32,394 bases of DNA from a virus: positions 1-32,394 of the IMG/VR virus record IMGVR_UViG_3300022752_000249. One strand, written 5' to 3'. The stretch's first letter is position 1. Each line of letters begins with the position of its first letter. The notes under the pieces are model-generated. The model did no database searches and was not told where the DNA came from. It worked only from the letters and a program-made list of their open reading frames with translations. This document shows positions 7,152 to 16,115 of this stretch, in pieces. A program made the position numbers and the translations under genes.

Positions 7152-8666
7152 TTACTGATTATTAGTAGTTGAAGTATCTGACTGAGATACAGGTTCACTT
7201 TGAATATCCTGTTCCATTTCAGATATTTCATTATCATCTAAACGCAACACCTTTTTTAATACGTATTTTTTGCTAAAAAATGTCCCAACAAAAGGAGACA
7301 TTTGTGTAAGAACATCTAATCTGTTTCTTAAGTTTTCTGCATCCTTCATTTCGGCATAATATTGATCCTGCGTAAATTTGTACGATATATTATCTCTAAT
7401 AACTTCCCAATCAGCAGGAGCAATAATACCTTTAAGTATTAAATTTTGTTTTAATAAATCATCAAATAAAATGCTAAATTTTTTGCGCAATCTATCTACA
7501 AATTTAGCAAATTTAATTTCATCTCTACTTATTTCTGCAGCACGTCCAAAATTAAATCCAGATTGTTGTTGTAATCTAGATAGAGGAACATTCAATGCCT
7601 GGTACAACTTTGTCTGAAAATAGTTAATATCGTCAATTTGCCCCAAATTTTCGCCACCGGGCAAAGTAGTAATTTCTGTACCTCGGCCGCCTTCTCTTCT
7701 AGGCAACCAAAAATCTTCAAGCATAGACATCATTTTACGATCGTCTCTGATTTCCCCCGTCTGAGAATCATAAACAATCTTATTTCTATAGCGAGCCATA
7801 ATATCTTTTAAATATTGTTCTGCTTTAATTTTAGGTAAATTGCCAACATCAATGTAAAATATTCTTCTTTCTGGAGCACGAGATATTCTATAAATTACTA
7901 GGGCATCCTCCATCATTTTTAACTGATTAACAGGTTTAATTGCCTTATGTAAATAACCTAGCACTATATTTTTTTCTAAATCACTAATACCAGAAGGAAC
8001 GAATGTAATTGTATCCGGTGCAATCTTAATACTTCCATTATTTATAGTAGTAGAAAAATTTGCATTGTACGAAAGCCCTTTATCATTGTATATAAAAAAT
8101 TCTTCAATCTCAGTAATATTTTCTATTCCGGTCTTAGTATCCTTTTGTTTTTTAACATTTCTTACTTTCTTTATTTTTCTAGGATCTATTTGCCGCAATT
8201 CTACAATACCCTTTTTAGCATTTTGTAGGTCTACTACTTTTTGAAAATACAATCTTCCATCAATGTACCAACGCCTAAAAATATCATAAGCTTTATTATT
8301 AAAATCCAATAAACGTATTACTTCATTAAATTCTTTTTTTATAGATAACTTAATTTGATCATCTAAATCTAAGTTATCGGTGTTTATCGTAACAGGTTTT
8401 TCATTATCTAAAGAAGCAATGGCTTCAGTAACTATTTCCTCAATAGCAGAAGAAACATCAACATACATTGCTGCTTCTCTATATCTAGTTATTAAATCTG
8501 CTTCAGATTTAGTAGTAGCATCTAATTCGACGTAAGTGCCAAAATATCCACCCCCCTCAACAGTAGAAATACCATCATCAGAAACTGGAGTAGCAAAATC
8601 CTGAACTAATGACCTTTTATTTTCATCATCTCTAGAGATAGTATAGCCAAACAATTTAACTGCCAT
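7152..8666 (-). CDS. gp20: Portal vertex protein
   Basis: 504 residues (T4 gp20 has 524). It forms the dodecameric DNA entry channel at the unique head vertex and docks the terminase. Recognisable blocks: YREAAMYVDVSSAIEEIVTEAI (about 65-85), FRRWYIDGRLYFQKVVD (about 128-145), ELRQIDPRKIKKVR (about 155-170), GYLHKAIKPVNQLKMMEDALVIYRISRAPERRIFYIDVGNLPK, and GGRGTEITTLPGGENLGQIDDI.YFQ.KLYQALNVPLSRL. The last 25 residues are acidic and Ser/Thr/Gln-rich. It is preceded by gp19 with a 23-nt gap. AGGTGA lies 8 nt before the ATG. Confidence 0.97.
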   Translation of the reverse strand: MAVKLFGYTISRDDENKRSLVQDFATPVSDDGISTVEGGGYFGTYVELDATTKSEADLITRYREAAMYVDVSSAIEEIVTEAIASLDNEKPVTINTDNLDLDDQIKLSIKKEFNEVIRLLDFNNKAYDIFRRWYIDGRLYFQKVVDLQNAKKGIVELRQIDPRKIKKVRNVKKQKDTKTGIENITEIEEFFIYNDKGLSYNANFSTTINNGSIKIAPDTITFVPSGISDLEKNIVLGYLHKAIKPVNQLKMMEDALVIYRISRAPERRIFYIDVGNLPKIKAEQYLKDIMARYRNKIVYDSQTGEIRDDRKMMSMLEDFWLPRREGGRGTEITTLPGGENLGQIDDINYFQTKLYQALNVPLSRLQQQSGFNFGRAAEISRDEIKFAKFVDRLRKKFSILFDDLLKQNLILKGIIAPADWEVIRDNISYKFTQDQYYAEMKDAENLRNRLDVLTQMSPFVGTFFSKKYVLKKVLRLDDNEISEMEQDIQSEPVSQSDTSTTNNQ

Positions 8667-8689
8667 AATTTAAATCACCTAAAAATTTT

Positions 8690-9277
8690 TTACTGAGTTC
8701 CAGCAAAATTAGCCGCGGCATTAACTATTTGTGCTGCAGGATTAGGACTAACAGTGAAGGTTTGATACTGAAACGTTGCCCCAAAACTTGATATAGTATC
8801 ATTCAAACCAAAGTCTAGTTGAACATCGCCTATATCGGAAGGGAAAACATCCTGTAAGTTATATGCTTTTAATTCATTTCCATTACGATCCAATTGGGTA
8901 ATTTGCATATTACACATATATTCAGATGGTCTTATCTTACCTATTTTGGTAATTAAATTATCCATTCCGTTCATCCATTGCTCTAAAGCTGTTCTTACGG
9001 AAAATTCAGAATCATTTAAAATTAATAATTGTATTGGGGCAAAAGTTCTATCACCTGCAAATTTTACTTCTCTTCCCCTGTAAAATACTGGAGCTACTCC
9101 AATATTTTGGCCTGGCATAGTTGCCTGAGTAACCAAAAAAGGTACCTTTTGCCCTGCCAAAGATGCGTTAGGAACAAAACCTACTGGGAAAGTCATTGTT
9201 ACAGAAAACTGATTAGGTCTAGCTCCACCATTAGTTAAAGCTGATTTGAACTGATTTACATTAAATCGAATGGCCAT
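8690..9277 (-). CDS. gp19: Tail tube protein
   Basis: 195 residues (T4 gp19 has 163). Hexamers stack to form the inner tail tube through which DNA passes. The T4 pattern is visible: ARPNQFSVTMTFP (about 19-32), PFLVTQATMPGQNIG, VKFAGDRTFAPIQLLILNDSEFSVRTALEQWMNGMDN (about 70-107), and a C-terminal LQDVFPSDIGDVQLDFGLNDTISSFGATFQYQTF that matches T4 LWPTNVGELQLDWDSNNEIQTFEVTL. It lies directly after the sheath gene with an 11-nt gap and a GGGG Shine-Dalgarno. The last 20 residues (NPAAQIVNAAANFAGTQ) are an Ala-rich tail absent in T4. Confidence 0.95.
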   Translation of the reverse strand: MAIRFNVNQFKSALTNGGARPNQFSVTMTFPVGFVPNASLAGQKVPFLVTQATMPGQNIGVAPVFYRGREVKFAGDRTFAPIQLLILNDSEFSVRTALEQWMNGMDNLITKIGKIRPSEYMCNMQITQLDRNGNELKAYNLQDVFPSDIGDVQLDFGLNDTISSFGATFQYQTFTVSPNPAAQIVNAAANFAGTQ

Positions 9278-9288
9278 TTATTTTCCCC

Positions 9289-11298
9289 TTAAGCGCCTAC
9301 TTCTTCAAAACTAATTCCAGATCTAGTCGCAATAAAGTTCAATTGAATAAAATTTATGGATCTTGCAGGCTTTATGTATATATCTGCTACAAATTCATTT
9401 GAATCTATGACCTGGGAGGTATTGTTTGTTTCATCGCAAATTACTCTGAAATCGGTAATGCCTCGTCTGCCTTGTACGTCTCTTAAAAATGGTTCAACAA
9501 GGTTTCTAAATTGTGCTCTTGTAAATGCATCGTTAAATTCAAATAATTGAAATTTTGCAGCAGTTGCGATTGCTTTTTCCAATACTATGAACAATCTACG
9601 AACATTTATTCTGTCAAATGCACTTGGTTTAGTTAACAACGTTTTATCACCAAAAAGAACTGTGCCCTGACCGGGAAAGGATACCACTGGATTAATTTCC
9701 TTTTTATATAAGGAATCTCTATCAGTTTTACTAGGTGAGAATGCCAATCTAACCACATTCTTTATTTGGCCTCTACTAAAACCTGCAGGAGAAAACCATG
9801 GATCAGCTATAAAATCTGTTCTTGCTGCCAATCCTGCAGTATCACCGTTTAGGGGAATCCAACGATAAACATCATTATATCTATCGTATTGTTGTTTGTA
9901 TCCAGAATCCATTACAGCATAAGAAGAATTAATATTAATAGTATCTCTAAAATTTATTACATTATTAACAGGAAGACTTACTCCAACAACATCTGATTCT
10001 TTTGGGGAGAAAAATACAACACAATCCCTTCTTACATCTGCTATATTATTAACTACAGATATAATAGTATTGGTATTTGCGTCACCCATTGGAATTAAAC
10101 TTATATCATATTTCTCATCGTTAGCAAAAATATTATATGATGTTGTTAAATTACCAATTGTTGGAATTCCTTGAGCACCATTTTGAAGATTCAAAGTTAA
10201 GGTTCCACTAGGAAAAGATCCAGGTGCAACAGATAATCTACCAAATGTGGTATTTCTTGCCTCAGCGCCCCAATTATCTATACCTGGATATGTTGGATGA
10301 GATAACCAACGAATATATTCCGATCTAGTATTAATTACTTCCTTATAATAATTGGAACTTCCATCGGCTAATCTGGCATCACTTGCCTTTGAAACAAAAG
10401 AATATTTTTCTAAAATAGAATTTCTTGTACCTGATATGGTTCCATCTCTATCTATTACTGCTATATGCATTTCATCATTTAGACCCCCGCGTTCTGATAC
10501 ATACGCAGAGGTGCCTGGCACACCTCTAAATCCAGTATTGGCAGTAAAAGTTGAAAAATCTGAACTAGAGGACGAATCAAAAATTACAACTCGAACAGAG
10601 TTACCCTTTTTTCCTGGATACTTTGCACAAAATTCTCCAAAATAATCTACAGGAGAAGCAATGTGATTATTTTCATAATCATCTTGATTATAAACAAGTT
10701 TTGTATTTTCCAAAACACATGTAGCGGTTAAAACAGTATTAGCATTTGCCAGATTCGAAATTGTTATTCTAGGGGCATTAAAATAACCAATACCAGGATT
10801 AGTTACTACTATGGAAGTAATCGTATTACCTGCAACTAGTGCATACCCTGTAGCTGATTGTGTAGTAGTATTGTAAGTACCTGCACCGATCGAAGTATTT
10901 GCTGGGGTATCAAAAGTAACAGAAATATTAGCATTTGCATTTCCAAAAGGGCCAGCATCTGGATAAGGAATATTTATAGAACCTAAAGTTATAGCAGTAC
11001 TGATGCCCGATAAAGCAACAGAAGTTCTCATAATTGCCTTGTTTCCGGATCTTACAACCTGAAGATTATTGCCGTACCCTAAAAAATTAGCAGCAGTGAA
11101 GAAGGATTTATAAGTTTCGCTATCTGGGGGACCAAAAACTTTTACTAAATTATTTTCAGAGTCAATGGTTATTACTTCGTCCAAGGGGCCCCATTGAAAA
11201 GCGCCAGCAAAAGCTCCAGCAGTTGTAGCGACAGCAGGAACAATTGATGTAAGGTCCCTTTCTGTTACTACTACTCCAGGTGAAAGCTGAAATGCCAT
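9289..11298 (-). CDS. gp18: Tail sheath protein
   Basis: 669 residues (T4 gp18 has 659). Contractile sheath subunit around the gp19 tube. N-terminal SPGVVVTERDLT..VPAV.TTAGAFAGAFQWGP (about 5-38) is typical of the family. The C-terminal KPSAFDRINVRRLFIVLEKAIATAAKFQLFEFND..TR.QFRNLVEPFLRDVQGRRGI..FRVICDETNN is the conserved core, ending in IKPARSINFIQLNFIATR.G..FEE. Residues about 150-195 contain a short beta module with ITSIVVTNPGIGY like those in gp8 and the 555-aa protein. Own late promoter at 11350-11357 and a leader hairpin at 11322-11339; AAGGAG before the ATG. Confidence 0.97.
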   Translation of the reverse strand: MAFQLSPGVVVTERDLTSIVPAVATTAGAFAGAFQWGPLDEVITIDSENNLVKVFGPPDSETYKSFFTAANFLGYGNNLQVVRSGNKAIMRTSVALSGISTAITLGSINIPYPDAGPFGNANANISVTFDTPANTSIGAGTYNTTTQSATGYALVAGNTITSIVVTNPGIGYFNAPRITISNLANANTVLTATCVLENTKLVYNQDDYENNHIASPVDYFGEFCAKYPGKKGNSVRVVIFDSSSSSDFSTFTANTGFRGVPGTSAYVSERGGLNDEMHIAVIDRDGTISGTRNSILEKYSFVSKASDARLADGSSNYYKEVINTRSEYIRWLSHPTYPGIDNWGAEARNTTFGRLSVAPGSFPSGTLTLNLQNGAQGIPTIGNLTTSYNIFANDEKYDISLIPMGDANTNTIISVVNNIADVRRDCVVFFSPKESDVVGVSLPVNNVINFRDTININSSYAVMDSGYKQQYDRYNDVYRWIPLNGDTAGLAARTDFIADPWFSPAGFSRGQIKNVVRLAFSPSKTDRDSLYKKEINPVVSFPGQGTVLFGDKTLLTKPSAFDRINVRRLFIVLEKAIATAAKFQLFEFNDAFTRAQFRNLVEPFLRDVQGRRGITDFRVICDETNNTSQVIDSNEFVADIYIKPARSINFIQLNFIATRSGISFEEVGA

Positions 11299-11321
11299 CT
11301 TTATCTCCTTAAATTTTATAG

Positions 11322-11339
11322 ATAGTTGTCTTCAACTAT
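11322..11339 (-). promoter_or_regulatory. Hairpin in gp18 leader
   Basis: Perfect 7-bp stem ATAGTTG/CAACTAT (11322-11328 with 11333-11339) and a 4-base loop. It lies between the late promoter and the gp18 Shine-Dalgarno, near the predicted 5' end of the transcript. A 5' hairpin could stabilise the mRNA. There is no U-run, so it is not an intrinsic terminator. Confidence 0.5.
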
Positions 11340-11349
11340 GATTACTATT

Positions 11350-11357
11350 TATTTATA
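11350..11357 (-). promoter_or_regulatory. T4-type late promoter box TATAAATA
   Basis: Exact TATAAATA in the 70-nt gap between gp17 and gp18, 52 nt upstream of the gp18 ATG. It probably drives the sheath, tube and portal genes. This gap is one of the longest in the window, consistent with holding a regulatory unit. Confidence 0.8.
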
Positions 11358-11368
11358 ATATACATATT

Positions 11369-13084
11369 TTAGACACTTTCTATCCATTTTTGTTTGAGTT
11401 TTTGCATTTCTTTTTCTGGATCTGAATCAAACCATAAATCATCACCTATTACTTCTGGCGGTTTTTCCTTTAACTCACCAATATCTATGAATCCAAATGG
11501 GGTCAACCCTTCCTCAATTGCCTTAAACTGTTCCTCATAAAGTTCCTTTCTTAAATGTATATTAGTTAATTCTTTAAAAAAGGAATTATTTGTGGCCCAT
11601 CCTAGAAGAACAAGAGTCATCACCAGATCATCATGATACCCTACATCTGCAGAAAAAGAATTACGTTGTTCTATAAATGTAGAAATTTCATGAATTATAT
11701 CAGGATCATGTATAAGTAGTTTAGTATTTTCTACCAAGCTTTTAAAATTAGTACAACCTAAGGACTTTACATTTTTAGTAGTTCTGACACCAAGAGTTGC
11801 GCCAGATTGAAAACCCGCAGATATAAATTGACCAGATTTACTATTATGACCAATAAAGAAAACGTTTTCGTATTCTAAATCTGAATATAATGCGTCTGCT
11901 ACTTGTTGTCCATTATCATTAATTTCTATCAAGCAAAATGCATTATTATAATCTTTAGCAACCTTATAGATTATATTTGGATACATTAAAGGACTTATTC
12001 TATTACTTCTATATTTAGCAACTATTTTGTAAGGAAATTCTGTTATATTAGTAACAGTAAAAGCACAGTAGTCACCACCTATTCCTCTAGATGTATCTGC
12101 CACTATTACATATGTATGATTTTTACCTTCTAACTCTCCATTATCATTGCGTATAACTCTTATTGGTTCTTCAAGAACATCTAAACCATCTCGTCTAAAA
12201 ATAAAGGGTTTAGCAGATAATCTAGCAATGGTGTCGGGGTTAATTAGAGTATTTGAAGATCCTAAGAATTTACATAAAACTTCCTGGTTAAACTTAAGAT
12301 CTCCAAGAATAGCTTTTTGAGCATCAGCCCATTCCTTTGTTCTTCCTGGAATCTTATCATAAGGAATAAAATGAGAAACGAATCCATTGAGATTTTGCTC
12401 TGCTTCATTCCAAAATTTCCAAAAATGATTATATCCCATGGGTGTTGATGTCAAAAGAATCTTAGTTGTTTCTCCTGAAGAAATTGTCGGATAAACTGAA
12501 GTAAAAAATTCATCAGCAATGTTATTTGGAATAATAGCAGCCTCATCTATATACAACCAGTTTACAGATTTGCCTCGAATACCAGAACTTGAAGTAGCAG
12601 CAGTAAATATTCTACAACCATTTTCTAATTCTATATCGCCTTTATTCCAAGTCTTTAAACCTTGTTGCATCCATAAAGGCAAATATTCATACATCAATTG
12701 ATATCTATATAAAACTTCTCTTGCAGCAGATGATTTATTGGCTAGTATAGCAACTGTTTTATTTTCTTGAAAAAGCGTGTACCACAAAATACAAGCAGCA
12801 GCAGTAATGGTTTTACCCTGTTGCCTGCCCTCCATCAAAATTACCTTACGATTATTTAAAATAATATCAACTTTTTCTTTTTGGCATTCATATAATTTAA
12901 ATGGTATCAAACCTTTGTCCAATGAAACTATAAAACAATAATTTTCTATAAAATAAATTGGATTTCTGGAACATTTTAAAATTTCTTTTATATTATCTTC
13001 AGAATACTGCATAGGAAACCCTATCTGTTTTAGATTTTGATTTCCATTGTAAGAATTTTTAGTCAGAGTCAATTGTTTTATCAT
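11369..13084 (-). CDS. gp17: Terminase large subunit (packaging ATPase-nuclease)
   Basis: 571 residues (T4 gp17 has 610). It powers DNA packaging and cuts concatemers. ATPase: Walker A MEGRQQGKT near residues 83-91 and Walker B WLYIDEAA near 174-181 (catalytic Glu of DEAA), followed by the coupling motif LLTSTPMGYNHFW. Nuclease: VIVADTSRGIGGDYCAF near 325 (metal-binding Asp), CLIEINDNGQQ near 383 (Glu), and GYHDDLVMTLVLLGWA near 480 (Asp). These correspond to T4 D401, E458 and D542 with a near-constant offset, so about 75 residues of the T4 N-terminus are absent, as in other short marine forms. The start overlaps the end of gp16 by 26 nt in another frame. Confidence 0.97.
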   Translation of the reverse strand: MIKQLTLTKNSYNGNQNLKQIGFPMQYSEDNIKEILKCSRNPIYFIENYCFIVSLDKGLIPFKLYECQKEKVDIILNNRKVILMEGRQQGKTITAAACILWYTLFQENKTVAILANKSSAAREVLYRYQLMYEYLPLWMQQGLKTWNKGDIELENGCRIFTAATSSSGIRGKSVNWLYIDEAAIIPNNIADEFFTSVYPTISSGETTKILLTSTPMGYNHFWKFWNEAEQNLNGFVSHFIPYDKIPGRTKEWADAQKAILGDLKFNQEVLCKFLGSSNTLINPDTIARLSAKPFIFRRDGLDVLEEPIRVIRNDNGELEGKNHTYVIVADTSRGIGGDYCAFTVTNITEFPYKIVAKYRSNRISPLMYPNIIYKVAKDYNNAFCLIEINDNGQQVADALYSDLEYENVFFIGHNSKSGQFISAGFQSGATLGVRTTKNVKSLGCTNFKSLVENTKLLIHDPDIIHEISTFIEQRNSFSADVGYHDDLVMTLVLLGWATNNSFFKELTNIHLRKELYEEQFKAIEEGLTPFGFIDIGELKEKPPEVIGDDLWFDSDPEKEMQKLKQKWIESV

Positions 13085-13481
13085 CTTTTTTCAAAAGTTT
13101 TAGTAAATCAGAAGTTGTTCCGGCAAAAACAATATTATTTTGCGTACCTATATGGCTTGAATTTATATCATCTGAATCATCTAATTCCTTAACTTGTTTT
13201 TGTAATCCTATTAAATCTTTAGCAACATCAGACATAGTCTTTATTAACTGACCAGCAACTTCATATGTCCTCGGATGTTCAGAATTTCTAGCAAGATTTA
13301 TCATCTCATCCAAAGTTATATCCCCCTTAACTATTAAATTACGTAGAGTTCTTCTTGCAAGTTGATAATCATCCTCTATATCGTCTTCTTTTTTAGTAAA
13401 AACTGTGGGCAGTAAAGGTTCTTTTATTTTTTCCTCAGCTGATAAATTAAAGAGTTTATCTAGTTCTTCTATCTTTTTCAT
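13059..13481 (-). CDS. gp16: Terminase small subunit
   Basis: 140 residues from the ATG at 13481. A longer reading would need a TTG at 13496 inside gp15. The ATG follows the gp15 TAA by a single base with GAAGAA upstream, so it is preferred. T4 gp16 has 164 residues, forms rings and regulates gp17. The central helical region (DIEDDYQLARRTLRNLIVKGDITLDEMINLARNSEHPRTYEVAGQLIKTMSDVAKDL, about 35-95) matches the T4-like gp16 oligomerisation core. It is followed by a coiled-coil-like IGLQKQVKEL and a flexible acidic C-terminus. Order gp15-gp16-gp17 is as in T4. Confidence 0.92.
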   Translation of the reverse strand: MKKIEELDKLFNLSAEEKIKEPLLPTVFTKKEDDIEDDYQLARRTLRNLIVKGDITLDEMINLARNSEHPRTYEVAGQLIKTMSDVAKDLIGLQKQVKELDDSDDINSSHIGTQNNIVFAGTTSDLLKLLKKDDKTIDSD

Positions 13482-13482
13482 T

Positions 13483-14235
13483 TTAGAATTCTTCAAAAGT
13501 TTCCAAATAATCTATATCATCTCCGGGAACCGAAGTAATTGGATCTACACTAGCTGTATATTTTTGATTTTGTTGTGTTAGATTTTTGTCATTAAATGTT
13601 GATGCTATAACTTTTTTAATCAATCCTTGTTTATTGATGGGTCCATAAAAATTAAGTTTCATAACAAACTGCAATGTCCAAATTATAGATCTTCTTAGGA
13701 CAAAATCTCCTTCGTAATTATCTTCATAAGTAATATCTTCCAATAAAATTGGCAGATCATTTTTTATATCCAATGCAGGAATTGCCTTGAGAGTTAAATT
13801 ATAATCAGGATTAAAGTATGGTAAAATTTGTTCTAGCACTTGTAAACCATCGTCTTGATTCTTAGAGTAGATGTATAGATTAACATTAATATTATATGGT
13901 GTGGGGGCATATTGAGAATTTAAACTATTTATAGAACCATTGATATATCTATTCTGCTGTATAGGCGATATTTTTCTAGTAGGATCATAAACTATACCAA
14001 TCATTTCAAATGACATTCTAGGTAATATAACTTGAAAATTTTTGCTGTCGGGATCAGGTTGTTCCTCAATTTTAGCTAAAAACTTTTGCTTGGATGCATA
14101 GGCTAATGGGACTCGAATAGTTTCAACTACATTTTTACTTGAATCTTTTCTATCAATTGTAATACCATTAAACATATTACCAAATGCTACTATAGATTTT
14201 CTTACGGTTCCCCAATAAAATTTCTCATCTAACAT
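13483..14235 (-). CDS. gp15: Tail sheath stabiliser / tail terminator
   Basis: 250 residues (T4 gp15 has 272). It caps the finished tail and joins it to the head neck. Matches to T4: a start of FYWGTVRKSIVAFGNMFNGI.I.R, IRVPLAYASKQKFLAKI (T4 IRVPITYASKEHFMMKL), ILPRMSFEMIGIVYDPTRK, SQYAPTPYNINVNLYIYSKNQDDGLQVLEQILPYFNPDYNLT, and DFVLRRSIIWTLQFVM. Its ATG shares one base with the gp14 stop (TAATG at 14233-14237). Confidence 0.95.
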   Translation of the reverse strand: MLDEKFYWGTVRKSIVAFGNMFNGITIDRKDSSKNVVETIRVPLAYASKQKFLAKIEEQPDPDSKNFQVILPRMSFEMIGIVYDPTRKISPIQQNRYINGSINSLNSQYAPTPYNINVNLYIYSKNQDDGLQVLEQILPYFNPDYNLTLKAIPALDIKNDLPILLEDITYEDNYEGDFVLRRSIIWTLQFVMKLNFYGPINKQGLIKKVIASTFNDKNLTQQNQKYTASVDPITSVPGDDIDYLETFEEF

Positions 14236-14981
14236 TATCTAAAAACCTCACCAAATGGATTTCTTTCAGTAAAATCTAAAATATCTGTTATATCAGTATC
14301 AAAATCTTCATTTTTAATATTAAATAAATCATCTTTAGATATATAGGATTCTAAGATTAGTGACATATTTTCATATTCTTCAAGTAATAGTGCGTCGCCG
14401 CCCTCCAAAAGGAATTCAAATGCTGTAATGTCTTGATCTGCGTAATCTGCTATTTCATCTATTTCTACAATGTCTGTATTGAAATTTTCACTACTGTATT
14501 GCATTAATTCTGTTTGTAATGTGAAAACAAATAATTTGCCTATTTGAAAAAATGGTGTTTCGGTATCTACTTTTCGTATTTCAAAAAATGATTTAGTTAA
14601 CGGAAAAAATACTATATCTCCTTCTGCGGGTCTAATATCTAAAATAGAATTTCCTGTTCTACCCACAGTTTCTAACCATCTTTTCTTAGAAACTATAAAA
14701 GTAGCAGTATCTTTAATTTCCACACCAAATCTCGACATTAATTCGCCGTCTCCCTGAAAACCATTAGAATTTTGTAGATACATTTCCAGAGGATAAGCAT
14801 GCTCGAAAGAACTAATAGTATCTTCTCCAAAAATTCTATCTATATTGTTAAATTTTCTTGGGACGTAAAATGCCTCAAAACCATAAATTTTCAAGCATTC
14901 TATTATCAAATCCTCATAGAGATTCTGTTCCGATCTACGACCCATCGGAATGCCCGATTGAAAATAATGATTAACTGCCAT
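14235..14981 (-). CDS. gp14: Neck protein
   Basis: 248 residues (T4 gp14 has 256). Together with gp13 it forms the neck that seals the packaged head and receives the tail. Diagnostic: IIECLKIYGFEAFYVPRKFNNIDRIFGED (about 27-56, T4 [26 protein letters not shown]), MYLQNSNGFQGDGELMSRFGVEIKD, EGDIVFFPLTKSFFEIRKV..ETPFFQIGK, and a C-terminal ERNPFGEVF resembling T4 SSPFDNDF. The C-terminal third is unusually acidic. No good Shine-Dalgarno is visible before the ATG at 14981. The 61-nt gap to gp13 contains no canonical late box. Confidence 0.94.
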   Translation of the reverse strand: MAVNHYFQSGIPMGRRSEQNLYEDLIIECLKIYGFEAFYVPRKFNNIDRIFGEDTISSFEHAYPLEMYLQNSNGFQGDGELMSRFGVEIKDTATFIVSKKRWLETVGRTGNSILDIRPAEGDIVFFPLTKSFFEIRKVDTETPFFQIGKLFVFTLQTELMQYSSENFNTDIVEIDEIADYADQDITAFEFLLEGGDALLLEEYENMSLILESYISKDDLFNIKNEDFDTDITDILDFTERNPFGEVFR

Positions 14982-15042
14982 TTGTATTTTTATTGACTTT
15001 CTATAGACAAGGTGTTAACATAGCTCTGAGCCTAGATGATAA

Positions 15043-15786
15043 TTATCCTGTAAAAAAATCCACTGGTAATTCAAATCTAGATTGCATTTCATCTTCAATA
15101 GCTTTTATTTCTTGTTCTGCTTCTTGAAATATTATATCACCATTAAGTGTTACTCCCCCAGGAAGTAGAACACCTGAAAACTTCTTTAAATTTGTACCCC
15201 ATTGTCTTTTAATTAAAGCAGTACAATATCTCTTAAGAAACATATCATCATAAACATCTAAATACGTATCTGGATCCAAAATACGATAGCATTCGACAAT
15301 AATATAATCTCCTTCCTTCGCATCTGCAGCCCAATCCATATCCATATATAATCGATTCATATGTCTATTAAATCTTACAGGTTTAATACCTACTAGTAAT
15401 TGATTTATTAGTTCTATATGAGACTTAACCATTGAATAATAGATTAAGTCTGTCGACATTAAACTATATAGATCATTTATTAAAATTTGATATCTAATAT
15501 CAAATATATTGATACCTGTGCTTCTATTAGAAAATGGTAATATTCTAGTAACACCTACAATATTATCATTTAATTCTATATATTGACTGGAAATATTATT
15601 GGCAGTAAATTGATGTTTTAAATAGACTAATTCAACAGCATCGTAATGATATTCTCTATAAAATTGAAATGCATCATCTATACGATCTTCAATCTGATCG
15701 TCATCAACATTTATTTCAATAACCGGATGCCCCAATCTTCTAAAACAATAATCTCTAAGTTGTTCCCTAGATGCTACTTTAGCCAT
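15043..15786 (-). CDS. gp13: Neck protein
   Basis: 247 residues (T4 gp13 has 309). Head completion/neck protein partnering gp14. The N-terminal [46 protein letters not shown] matches T4 [49 protein letters not shown] follows, and the C-terminal ..[44 protein letters not shown] corresponds to T4 [28 protein letters not shown]. The internal region between the two conserved ends is about 60 residues shorter than in T4. The start overlaps the preceding stop by one base (TAATG at 15784-15788). Confidence 0.95.
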   Translation of the reverse strand: [247 protein letters not shown]

Positions 15787-16115
15787 TATCGTGTTACCTC
15801 TGGTAGGACTGTTACTGAACCTTCTTGGATTCTGTATACCACATTCGCATTGAATAATTCTACATCATAAACATATCTTCCAGATTTAATATTTGCAGTT
15901 TCATTGTGTGTTAACGATATGTTTACATTACCATAGATATTGGAAACTATAGTAGTTGTAAAGGTGATAGAATTCGAGGAATAATACGATCTACGCATCT
16001 TAGCTCGGGGCGTAAGACCTGTGATATCTATAGAATTTTTAGCTTTATCCTGGTATAGAATATATTCATTAAAAGTGGCTCCTTGATCCAGAACAATATC
16101 TCTATATTTTTTCAT
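15786..16115 (-). CDS. Small beta-rich structural protein
   Basis: 109 residues. Pattern: YRDIVLDQGATFNEYILYQD..KNSIDITGLTPRAKMRRSY, then alternating strands, NVNISLTHNETANIKSGRYVYDVELF, and V.RIQEGSVTVLPEVTR. The motif of an LTG turn, then LKSGRYVYDVE and an EG.V.V.PEVTR end recurs in small proteins of many tailed phages near neck or fibre genes and looks like an Ig/beta-sandwich. Its exact role is unknown; a virion or baseplate/fibre attachment role is inferred. It is linked by one-base TAATG overlaps on both sides, with the fibre-like gene upstream and gp13 downstream. Confidence 0.72.
   Translation of the reverse strand: MKKYRDIVLDQGATFNEYILYQDKAKNSIDITGLTPRAKMRRSYYSSNSITFTTTIVSNIYGNVNISLTHNETANIKSGRYVYDVELFNANVVYRIQEGSVTVLPEVTR

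Noticed and set aside
8039-8046. TATAAATA box inside gp20
   Set aside because: It is within coding sequence far from any gene start. In AT-rich DNA of this length several chance copies are expected.
10971-10978. TATAAATA box inside gp18
   Set aside because: It encodes part of the sheath protein, and no gene starts shortly downstream.
13482-13496. TTG start giving gp16 five extra residues
   Set aside because: The ATG at 13481, one base after the gp15 stop, is a better start and removes the overlap.
13926-13933. TATAAATA box inside gp15
   Set aside because: It lies about 445 nt before the gp16 start, so a promoter is possible but unsupported; a chance match is more likely.
14982-15042. Possible promoter or terminator in the gp13-gp14 gap
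   Set aside because: It holds only a short GATAATTATC palindrome overlapping the gp13 stop and weak inverted repeats. There is no U-run, no canonical late box and no clear ribosome site.
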